A stretch of DNA of 64,000 nucleotides from Amblyomma americanum (Eukaryota > Arthropoda > Arachnida > Ixodida > Ixodidae): assembly GCF_052857255.1 (NCBI RefSeq), contig NC_135505.1, positions 65,326,149-65,390,148 of the forward strand, in the 5' to 3' direction. Below, piece by piece: positions 55,677 through 64,000 of the stretch (position 1 is the stretch's first letter; every line of letters starts with the position of its first letter). The notes below the pieces were generated by a model. The model searched no databases. It saw only the letters and a list, made by a program, of their open reading frames with translations, and had not been told where the DNA came from. A program made the position numbers and the translations under genes.

Positions 55677-56037
55677 TAGTGGTGATGGCAGTGGAAGGAG
55701 CAATGAAGGCGGGCAAGATTTCTTCTAAACGAAACCTGTTTATTGGGCTGACTTGTGCCCACAATGGACTGAATCACCCGGCGGCTGCGAAGCGACAAGC
55801 GTGCTCAGCGGTCCACGAACAGAATGCCCGCCCCTGTCGGCCGTGATCAATTTAAAGCTGATAGAGAACCTTCGAGATAACGTGTGCAAAGTTACTGGAA
55901 CGTTCCGGAACACCATAGAATCAGCTGTGATTCTAGAATCGAGATAAATCTAGTCGCATCTTGCGTCCCAAACAAGGCGATAAAGTGGCGTGGTGGCAGA
56001 TTTGAAGAAGGAACATTCACTGCAAAGATTCGTCGAA
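55677..56037 (-). repeat. 5' LTR of gypsy A
   Basis: 361 bp. On the minus strand it ends CTACGTGACA, followed by TCTGGTGGAGCTGCGG at the primer-binding position. It aligns with the 3' LTRs over its whole length but with many substitutions. Confidence 0.85.
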
Positions 56038-56205
56038 ATATAATTCAGCTTGCGTTTGCATTTTGTACATTACTGGCTGCATTGTCTTTGTTAGTGCATT
56101 GTCATTGTTGCGCTTTTTGTTGCATTCATATCGTGGAAACATTTTGTCTTCCCTCACGCCTTGTGTGAAGGCTTGTAATATTTTATAAATCAATAAATGA
56201 ATAAA
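56038..56205 (+). mobile_element. LINE-4 3' end, right of gypsy A
   Basis: AT-rich 3' UTR ending TTTATAAATCAATAAATGAATAAACC. It starts with the second ATAT target copy. Judged to be the continuation of the LINE at 39759-43324 from position and orientation. Confidence 0.5.
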
Positions 56206-57420
56206 CCAGATGAGATTGCTTCTGTTGCGGTCAGATGGGAGAGCAAGAGCAGTTCGCCACACATTCTTTCAGAACGACGGCAGAAGCCCTCTGATTCACA
56301 CCTCAATAAAGTTAAAGCTGCCACTGGTCCGGTGTTCCACTCGAAGACAAGATTACAGCTACATTTTAAGTACTACCTTTATACTATAACATACCGGGCT
56401 CTAGAAAGTTTCAGCGGTGACCTTATAAAAAGAAACATCACATTTATTTGCAGCTAGGTAATGAATGGCATAATGTGCTGATTTTGTGGCAGCCTTTAAA
56501 AATACCTATTACGCCACAGAAATGTCCCTCTCTTAATTGCATGCGGTCTTCTATCATGAAATAAGAAATTCTTGTTGCTCAATTTAAATATAATGCCTTA
56601 TTATATTTATACAACTTAATTTCTTTTAGGGAAATTGTTCGTTCCCATATTGCTCACAGTTGTATATTGGATCACGACTCTTTTTACGAAACTGCAAGGA
56701 GCGGCATAATAAAGCATATGATACAGGATGTAATTTATTTCTTCTGGAGGTGCTCAAAACTCGGTAGACGATGCCGGAAATGGAAGGTATCGTTTACTGA
56801 CCAACGCCAAACTATAGCGAACACCTTCAGAACTTTGCAGGGAACGATGCCTTTATGCCCATTAGTGCGTAAAAAATCTTTTAGAGATATTAACCTGCAC
56901 TGAACATATTTAACAGTAACGAAACGACATGTAAATACTGAAATCGCATTGTTCAGAGCCTGACTACGTTCATAAGAAATTTAATTGTTATCCGCGCTTT
57001 ACATTTCTCAGAATCCAATCGCTTTCGCAGTCACTTATCCACGTTTACATTGCACGTATATATAAAACTTGCGTGGCTGTTAGCCGAAAAATTCATAATA
57101 AGCCATTAGATGTTGAAAAGATTTTACAAGTAATTACTTCTGGGACATAACTTGACTCTTACGTGAAAAGCAAACTGCCAATATCTCGAAGACATCCCTA
57201 CACTGTCCAAACCGTAATAATGCTTGCACTGTGGCACGTTGCTGTAGTATCGATGGTGCAATATATAGCGCTAAAGCCATCGACAACACCAGAGATGAGC
57301 TGAGCTGAGGTGTTGAATCCTACAGGTCGGATTAGCCTTGCTTATTATGCCGGCAATTGCTCCACCGTAGCATCCCATCTATATTAACAATGTCCTAAAG
57401 CCTGTTGCATCTGCCGCGAT
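56206..57420. other. Non-coding stretch
   Basis: AT-rich, no recognised gene or repeat. Short open frames only. Confidence 0.45.
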
Positions 57421-57466
57421 ATGCGCACAATCTCTTATAATTGCACATTTTCCACTCCCGCAGTCA

Positions 57467-57650
57467 CCATCTATGCACACATTCACTCCACAGAGTCCAC
57501 ATCACAGTCCACAAAGGAACTCACCATCTATGCACATATTCAATCACACTCGACCATAGTCCATTGCAATGCCAGAATCATACACACATTCGTTCACAGT
57601 ATAACATAGTCCACTGACACCATCTTCGCACACATTCAATCAGAATCGAC
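57467..57650 (+). repeat. Degenerate short tandem repeat
   Basis: CCATCTATGCACACATTCACTCC-like units start at 57467, 57524, about 57572 and 57620 (spacing 57, 48 and 48). Each is followed by a TCGACCATAGTCCA-like tract in the later units. Confidence 0.55.
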
Positions 57651-58490
57651 CATAGCCCACTCCTGTTGCCACCATTTAGAACCAAGATCAGTGTCGTGCA
57701 GAAATGTTAAAAGAAGGCGTGCAGCCTCCTTTCTGCATATCTGGTTTCCACTTGGGTAGACAATGTCCTGAACAATACTGTGAAGAGATCCTGTCTTCTT
57801 GGAGGAAACGAACATCACATACCTTTCCGCGTTGTACTCCGGCAGTACATAATATAATGTTCGCTATCCCAGCACACATTACATAAAGAACATAGCGGAG
57901 ACGATGTCATGCTCGTCTTATGCATCCAAGCAGGAGTGCGAGCAGAGGCCGTGCGAATTCGATGTAGTAGAGTCGCTCGGGATCTTCCATTCCCTTGGTC
58001 ACACAAGGCTTGTGGGGTGCACTCATCAGGGGCAGACATGATCGAGCACCGTTTTCCTGTAGAGATTGTTTTCATGTTTAGGTGCTTTTCTTGGTGACTT
58101 CCTTGACAAAGGTTCATGGGAGAGACTGTCTTCCACTTCATTGCCGATGATTCCTATGTGAGAGGGCACCCTTTGGAATTACAGAGTAAAGCCTCTGCTG
58201 CGCAGATTGTGCACCATGCGCAGAGAGCTTATTGCAAAGGTATCAGCACGGAATCCGCGCTCTAACCTCTGAAGGGGAGATTTTGACTCAGGATGACAAG
58301 TTAAGACGGACAAAACCCTTGGTTCCGTAAAGCCGCCTCAAAAGCAAAACGTTCGGCCGTTGTAGTGGGTACGACAGCAGTAAAGCGTACAGACCCCTTA
58401 CAGTCCGAAGAAAGAATCTAAAAAGCCGCTGCGCTAGCTTGTTTGACATTCTCCAGAGAACCATCCGTGAAAATTTGAAGATGGCGGGCA
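57636..58490 (-). pseudogene. LINE-5 ORF2 C-terminal fragment
   Basis: Minus strand. ATLLHRIRTASARTPAWMHK and SPLCSLCNVCWDSEHYIMYC (58000-57850) form the Cys/His motif at the end of RNase H-bearing LINE ORF2 proteins. VQDIVYPSGNQICRKEAARL and LLTFLHDTDLGSKW (57770-57660) end the protein, in a second frame. Upstream to 58490 the RNase H region is badly decayed. A different subfamily from the LINEs at 4.4-18.4 kb. Confidence 0.7.
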
Positions 58491-58789
58491 TACTGTTACC
58501 AAATATTCAAGTACGAGCGAACGCGTTGCTGCCAAAGGAGAGCTGCGCTGTGCGCTCGCATGGGGAATTGCTACCTTACAGTCGAGGGTCGGAAAAGATC
58601 AGGGGGGTTTCAACCGTTTCCTTTGCCTTCGGACATTAAGGCCTAAAGGACTAAGAGTATTAAGTGCCAAGTACCCAGGTAGCACATGACAGCGGGCCAC
58701 TATTAGAAAGCCACTGGCACAGCGTGGCCCTAAGTAGGCCCAGAGTTGTCAATGAGGATCTGATATTGGCTTGAGCCATCAAAAAATTA

Positions 58790-58946
58790 TGGCTATGATG
58801 GTCCATGTTAGCCAGAGTTCTCCCACTCTTTGCCAGAATGGGCTAAGCCATTTTCGAAACTTGGCTATAATGGGTCATGTTAGCCAGAGGTGTCCCACTC
58901 TTTGCCAGAATTGGCTAAGCCATTTTCGAAACCTGGCTATATTGGC
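58790..58946 (+). repeat. 72-bp tandem repeat, 2.2 copies
   Basis: TGGCTAT(G/A)ATGG starts at 58790, 58862 and 58934 (third copy partial). Units share CATGTTAGCCAGAG, TCCCACTCTTTGCCAGAAT and GGCTAAGCCATTTTCGAAAC. The period is 24 codons, so the frame 58771-59028 repeats the peptide CPTLCQNWLSHFRN. Confidence 0.9.
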
Positions 58947-59279
58947 CTTGGCTTGCTACCTCTTATCCAGTGTTAAAAGTATACTGGCAGGTGTTGGTGA
59001 ACATTGCACCATCCATTATACTGGGTAGAATACTGATTTTATAATTTTTTGTTTAAATAGTTTATAAATTTTGAACGCTCTAAAACTCGCTTTGAGCTCC
59101 TGGGCTGCGCTTGGGCGAGTCCAAGAATTTGAAGTTTTATTAATCTTTTTCTCTTTCTTACCGAACACTTTCGCGGTATATGTGTGGAGTTGGATAAACA
59201 ACGAATATTTTCCGACTGCGCAGTCGGAGATAGAGGCATAGTTACGACGAAAAAACTCAATGAAACCGAATTAAGCTGT

Positions 59280-59570
59280 CAGCTGATCGCGCCGGCCAGA
59301 GGGAGCTCTCGCACAGGAGAAACTAAAAGAGGAGCGTTTCGACGCCGCCGAGGCGCGGCGCGGCGACGTCTGCCGCGGGCTCCGCCGCTGATGAATAGTG
59401 TTCTAAGATGCTTCCCAACAATTTCCAAACGCATTCGCTCGGTGCGTGCTGCTGCCATCGACTTTTGTTCGGTTCGTTCGCTGATTTTGAGTTGTGCAAC
59501 GACATGACGGCGACTTCGGTGGTGGTCAATCGAGTGTGCATATCCCGCCACAGAGGAACCGCTATGTCGC
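59280..59570. promoter_or_regulatory. CpG-rich segment
   Basis: A GC- and CpG-dense stretch (CGACGCCGCCGAGGCGCGGC and neighbours) between AT-rich flanks, next to the MITE. It could be a promoter, perhaps for the minus-strand frame starting at 59728, or GC-rich transposon sequence. No exon is proven. Confidence 0.2.
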
Positions 59571-59574
59571 ATAA

Positions 59575-60059
59575 GGCCCGTTTCACATGCTGCAACTAAA
59601 ACGAAAACAGTCGGCCTAGCCGGTGACGCCGCAGAGCCATTTTCGGCCAGTGCTTTCTCATGCAACTCCGCAGCGAATTCGGTCAAAGGGACAGTCAACG
59701 TTTCTTGATGTTTGCAAAGCCAATCCATGATTAAACGCGACAGAAACGCTACACGAAATGTGTTGATGATGTTATGACGAGTGTATTTTTAGATGTGGGG
59801 CATTATTTTAATGTTTTGATTAGAATACACAGTTTTGCTTCCACCGCGACAACAGCTCCCACGTGACCCCACGTCGCACGCAGTCTCGGCGCTAACCATT
59901 GTTCAGTCGCTGAGCGAACGCACCGATGCTGCGACTGAATACCAACTGGACAGAACTCGATCGCAAGCCGTCTACTACTAGACCGACCGCCGTCCCCAGT
60001 CGCAGACCGACGGAGTTCGCAGTGTCGCAGGCGAAAATCGCATGCGTGTGAAATGGGCC
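59575..60059. mobile_element. PIF/Harbinger-type MITE with TAA target duplication
   Basis: Terminal inverted repeats GGCCCGTTTCACATGC (59575-59590) and the complement of GCGTGTGAAATGGGCC (60044-60059) differ at two of 16 positions. Both ends abut TAA (59572-59574 and 60060-60062), the 3-bp TWA duplication typical of PIF/Harbinger transposition. The 485-bp interior has no transposase. On the minus strand an ATG in good context (59728) opens MDWLCKHQETLTVPLTEFAA, running out through the left end. Confidence 0.8.
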
Positions 60060-61566
60060 TAAGGCCGACGACGACCCCATCCAGACAGACAACTACGGAT
60101 CTATAGAATTCTATCGTTAATACTGGGAACTAGAAGCGGCTGCAACTAACCACTAAAATTCCTTTGAAATGGTCTGGTAAACTTAGTAATTAATGAATAT
60201 GCGCTAGCTTGACCAAGTTGTAATGATTCGTGTAACTATATATGGCTTATCCACGCCGCTAATAAAAAAAAATATTTTTTGAGAAGTGCACAAAGCCCAC
60301 GCTGTTGCCTTTGTCCGATTTCTGGGCATAAAACCCGCCTATTTGTATGAACTTAAGGTATTTTAAAGCGTTTTTGCACGCTCTGCTTGCGCGAGTATCT
60401 GAAAACCATCCCAAGAGGGCTTCCTTCTAAAAAAAATCAAAGGGCTCCGTGCGCTGGTATGGTGGCGCCAGCAGCAAGCACATCGCCAGCGCCGCCTCGT
60501 GGCACTCACCGCGTTAACCGGACGCTCAGTCACGGCCGGTCTTTCGAAGGGAGTGCGCGCGCGCCCCTCTCGAGGCTGGCCGTGGTGGCCCTGCGCGGCA
60601 TAGCAGACGCGCACTGACCGCGATGCCATTTTAAGTCAACGCCTTCTTCTCTGCGAATTTCAACGCATTGAAAGCCTTGACGCCACCACTGCTGCATTTC
60701 GTTTCAATTGCTTTCAGGTTGGGCTGATCACCGATTCCGAGCAACCATGATTGTGTTGCAGTCCCGACGGCACTGCAATATCTGGCAGCGCAGTTGAGCT
60801 TATTGAGATTAATTAAGTACCTTTACAGTTTGAGAAACAAGGCTCTGACCCTAATATTTAAATCAGCTATGTAATTTACATCGACTGTGACATCGACTAT
60901 GTGAATGGTCGGCTAGAAATGCGAAAAACGCACACTCTCTAACAGCTGGGCGCCCCACACCAGCTGTTGTGTGCAAAGTGCGGCGCGCGTGTGACCATTG
61001 ACTGCCGAGTTTCCCGTCATCAGCACACGCGCGCCGCGAAGACTACTGACTTTTTTACTCTTTGTGTAAATAATGTATATAGTATATTTATTTTGCATTC
61101 ATAGTGTTCACTTTTAATGTTTTTATGCAGTGTATATTTATTTTATGTAGTGTACTATTTACCTCCCCCCATGTCTTTCTTCTGTCCCCTCACCTCTTTT
61201 ATTTCATTTCTCCCACCTGCCTGCTATCCTTTCTTTCCGCTGCCCCAGCTCAGGTGCCGCCGCACGTGATGGCAGATGCCGGGGCTAGCAAAATCTTTTA
61301 CCTTCCTTTTATGTTATTTTAAATAAACCACTACTACTACTACTACACATATATATCAGATTATAGTGCTCTACATCCTGTAGGATCGACACTTTTTTAC
61401 TTTGTGTATTCCTCTCAGAGAAGCATAGCTCAAAGCATACAAAAAGACGATGGGTTTTTTGTTAAGTATCTTCCACAGGACTTTCATTTCAGGAATTTCA
61501 TGAAGACACCAATTACATGAATTATTTTGGTCGTATTTCTCTTCTGGTAAATACTTAACTATAGAA
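60060..61566. other. Non-coding stretch with CpG-rich patch and LINE tail
   Basis: A CpG-rich patch lies at 60440-60640. The latter part (61050-61350) is a LINE-like 3' UTR (listed separately). No exon was recognised. Confidence 0.4.
61050..61351 (+). mobile_element. LINE 3' UTR fragment with (CTA)n tail
   Basis: A T-rich 3' region ends TTATTTTAAATAAACCACTACTACTACTACTAC (AATAAA signal then a CTA microsatellite), the usual look of CR1/RTE-type LINE 3' ends in ticks. The upstream coding part is absent. Confidence 0.5.
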
Positions 61567-61568
61567 AG

Positions 61569-61800
61569 GCCGCCGCGGTGGCTCAGTGGTTATGGTGCTC
61601 AGCTGCTGACCCAAATGACTCGTTTTCGTTCCTGGTTGCGGCGATCGCATTTCGGTGAAGGCAAAATTCTAGAGGCCCGCGTACTGCGCGATGTCAGTGC
61701 AAGTAAAGAACTCCAAATGGTTGCAATTATCTGGAACCTCCTACTATGGCGCCCCTTATAGTCTTCGTTGCATTGGGACGATAAACGTAAATAAAATCAA
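61569..61800 (+). mobile_element. tRNA-derived SINE (Ruka-like), plus strand
   Basis: Starts CCGCCGCGGTGGCTCAGTGG (intact box A). Box B is decayed (CGTTCCTGGTTGC). The body has GGTGAAGGCAAAATTCTAGA, GCGCGATGTCAGTGCAAGTA and TATGGCGCCCCTTATAGTC. The tail is GACGATAAACGTAAATAAAATC. Clearly related to 5029-5339 but older. Confidence 0.8.
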
Positions 61801-63599
61801 AAGATTAATTCCCGAAATTAAGGGTTTAGTGATGTTGTGAAATCCAAGAAATATATATAGAGAGAAATTTGAACCACTCTCTATTTTTTTATTCGTTTAG
61901 AACAGGATTTAAGATCTCATAAATGCAACAAATAAAGATACAAAATTTTAAACTACTGAAGGAAATAAAACGATGCAAATAATACACAAAAGCTTAGGTG
62001 AAACAATGCGAAAAACGACATAAGCACTCTCAGAAGTACGACGTCGCTCCCACTGCATACACACACGCACGAAAAAAAAAAAACTAGAAACAAAATTGAC
62101 ACGCTGAACCACAGTTGAGCATAACAAACGAAGACTTAAACTTCAGATGCTTGCTCCAAGAACTTCACCGGAGACCATTTCCTGTGACTGACTAAGCGCA
62201 TTCCTTCGCTCTTCATAAAGACAGACAGCAGCTCCTACCAATGATGGCACGTTCAAAACACCCCAGTCAATGTAAACCCTTTCCCAGTTCACTCTCATGA
62301 ATTTAATTCCACAGTGCACTCATTTCCAGCATACCCTCTGTGCATGAGCTAGCATGCACGATGTCCAAGAAAGGCGTTTAAATATATTCGGTACCTTGAC
62401 TGCAGTGTTTCTATAGCTGTTATGACATTGGGTAAACACAGCAGTAGGTAGAGCACCCATAATTATCCAAGTTTGTTTTCGCCTTCGGACGAAACACCTC
62501 ACCGCTCGCCTCGCTCACTGCAAACTGAACCAGAGAACTGCGTTGGCTGCGTCCGCCTTTCGCCACCGCTGTTAACCAGGTGGCGCCACTCGCGCGCGCC
62601 AAACTGCAGCGCACGGAGCCCATAGAGAATTCACTGCCGCACTGCGCAGTGGGTGTCTGCTTAATACAGATACTACATCAAACGTAATAACTTAGTGGAA
62701 GTGCATTCCCTAAGCCGACTTTGTGCGCAATTTTAGCAACGTCAGAAACGAAGCAGTGGCCTCGTAATTTACAATTATAAGTTGCACATGCGCGAAACAT
62801 TAGGCCGCCGCTTCAACACGCGGTAAGAGATTCCTACGCTTCCGTACGTCGTTCCCTGTGATCGCGCCTTCCCTGCGTTTTCCGATTTTGGTTTTTCTTC
62901 CTTTTCTGCAGATCGTAATGTTTCAAAATGTCGTTTTTGTGCATTTGATTGTTTTGTTGCATAATTTGCATTGAGGGCTATAGCTCTTGCAGACGTCTTT
63001 ACTTAATTGCTCGCAAATTAACTTTTTTCTTTGAATATTACCTTTTTTGATGAAAGGCATAGGAAATAGTCGCGAGCCACAGTTTAACACGATTTAGTTC
63101 TTATTTAGCTTTTTGGGTGAAATTTCCACGCACAACAAAACGATGGAGGATTCTTCGACAACCAAGCGAAATAAATCTACTGAAAAATGGTGTCAGACGC
63201 ATGTTAACCTAGCTTGTTTGCCACAGGTCCCGTATGTAATACTATGAAATAGTGCGAATTAGCTTGCATAATATTTAATTTGTTTGTTTTATGTGTTTGT
63301 TATTTCATGATATCATTTAGCCATCCTGAACAAACACACGGCCCCACAAAACGCGCGAGTGTCTGAAGTCGTTTTGGCGAAGTCCATCTCGAGCTCCACA
63401 TTTTCGCTTCAAAGTTTTCGGTCGCCGGACATGATGCTTCTCCAGCGGCTTTGCAAGAATACTTTGACGCTTCACGTTTTCCACTCCCTTACCTTCAAAA
63501 CTACTTATGACTCATTCTCGGAGAATTCCAAACCTCTTCCACATGTTTCGGCCCCCCCTCCCCTCTCTCTTTTGAGGTCTCCTATCTCCCCCCAACCTC
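61801..63599. other. Non-coding stretch
   Basis: AT-rich with a GC-richer patch (62480-62660, including GGTGGCGCCACTCGCGCGCG). No coding motif was recognised. Confidence 0.45.
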
Positions 63600-63800
63600 A
63601 TCTCCCGGACGTGCCCTTTTCAAAGCAGCGCGACACCCCCCCTCCCCCCCCCAAGCATTTTTTTTTACTCATTTCTCCTAGATGTTTCTGTCATGTGAAG
63701 GTGCGCGCTGCGCGGCTCGATGCACCGCCCCCCCCCCCCACCCCTCCCCCCCCCCCCCCCCCCCCCCCCTTCCCCCCCCCCCCCCCCCCCCCCCAAGATT
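63600..63800 (+). repeat. Poly-C tracts
   Basis: Runs of C at 63632-63652 and especially 63727-63794, broken only by occasional A or T. On the minus strand these are long G runs able to form quadruplexes. Open frames across them (Pro- or Gly-rich) are artefacts of composition. Exact lengths are likely to be unreliable in any assembly. Confidence 0.9.
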
Positions 63801-64000
63801 TTCTTTCCTCTTCCTTTCAGCTGGAAACTTTTTTGAGACCACAAACAGCTGTCTAAAGAAAACGACTCCGCTCCTTGCTGCCCCTCCCTCCCATCGCCGT
63901 CGTCTCCCCTGCCATTCGTCACAGCGCGATGCATCGCCACGACACAATTCTTGACCCGGACGAGTCTTGCTTGCCTGGCGCGGCGGCGCCCCAACCGCGC

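Larger units (their letters stand above)
43325..56037 (-). mobile_element. Ty3/gypsy element (gypsy A), partly duplicated by the tandem duplication
   Basis: Minus strand. 5' LTR at 55677-56037, gag 55639-54586, protease 54024-53520, RT, RNase H and integrase down to a 3' LTR at 49996-50370 (unit 2) and again at 43325-43699 (unit 1). The outer ends are flanked by ATAT (43321-43324 and 56038-56041), a 4-bp target duplication. The polypurine tract before the 3' LTRs reads GATGGGGAGTAA on the minus strand. The 5' and 3' LTRs differ at many sites. The host sequence on both sides is LINE-4 3' UTR. Confidence 0.85.

Noticed and set aside
63359..63856. 165-residue frame ending in a poly-Pro stretch
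   Set aside because: Driven by the C tracts. The N-terminal part has no motif and no splice or start signal was convincing.
1..64000. CRISPR arrays, bacterial operons, phage or endosymbiont DNA
   Set aside because: No regularly spaced short repeats, no Shine-Dalgarno-led gene chains, and only eukaryotic transposon proteins are found.

Overview
The window is eukaryotic nuclear DNA and almost certainly comes from a hard tick (Ixodida, probably a metastriate genus). The basis is: no bacterial-style gene packing; long AT-rich non-coding stretches; tRNA-headed SINEs of the type described in ixodid ticks (Ruka-like, beginning with a GCCGCGGTGGCTCAGTGG-type box A region); and several I-like and CR1-like LINEs, Ty3/gypsy elements and a Penelope-like element whose decayed proteins read like tick repeats. 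Species assignment is inference. No CRISPR array, rRNA gene or free-standing tRNA gene is seen. Most of the coding potential is decayed transposon protein.

Layout. (1) 1-3.4 kb: unique-looking DNA with a diverged tandem array (1425-1870). (2) 3.4-4.4 kb: decayed gypsy integrase, minus strand. (3) 4.4-17.5 kb: a transposon nest. One I-like LINE on the minus strand (ORF1 at 17.2-15.5 kb, ORF2 at 15.2-13.3 kb and again at 6.26-4.4 kb) is split by a second LINE with a 7-bp target duplication. That second LINE is split by an LTR retrotransposon (6831-13241) whose integrase lies upstream of its reverse transcriptase. That element in turn carries a Penelope-like element (7851-10022). A SINE with a 14-bp target duplication sits in the LINE RNase H region. 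(4) 17.5-22.9 kb: LINE 3' fragment, gypsy RNase H remnant and a foldback element. (5) 22,995 to about 33,750: the one candidate host gene, four phase-compatible exons on the plus strand, ending in a C2H2 zinc finger and a short charged helix. Its introns hold repeats and a CRE-rich minisatellite. (6) 34.8-38.9 kb: a decayed plus-strand gypsy with short LTRs, an antisense LTR scrap in gag and a LINE scrap in the protease. (7) 39.76-56.2 kb: a CR1-like LINE (plus) invaded by a minus-strand gypsy (43325-56037, ATAT target duplication). A 6.65-kb stretch across both was then duplicated head to tail (40205-46870 and 46871-53520). (8) 56.2-64 kb: LINE tails, a 72-bp tandem repeat, a PIF/Harbinger-type MITE with TAA duplications, CpG-rich segments, a SINE and long C tracts.

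How it works together. Apart from the candidate host gene there is no pathway here. The window is a record of insertions, microhomology rearrangements and a recent segmental duplication. LTR pairs of all three LTR elements differ at many positions (old insertions), while the two 6.65-kb units are nearly identical, so the duplication is much younger than the elements inside it. No element looks able to move: catalytic residues are lost in several and every pol is frameshifted.
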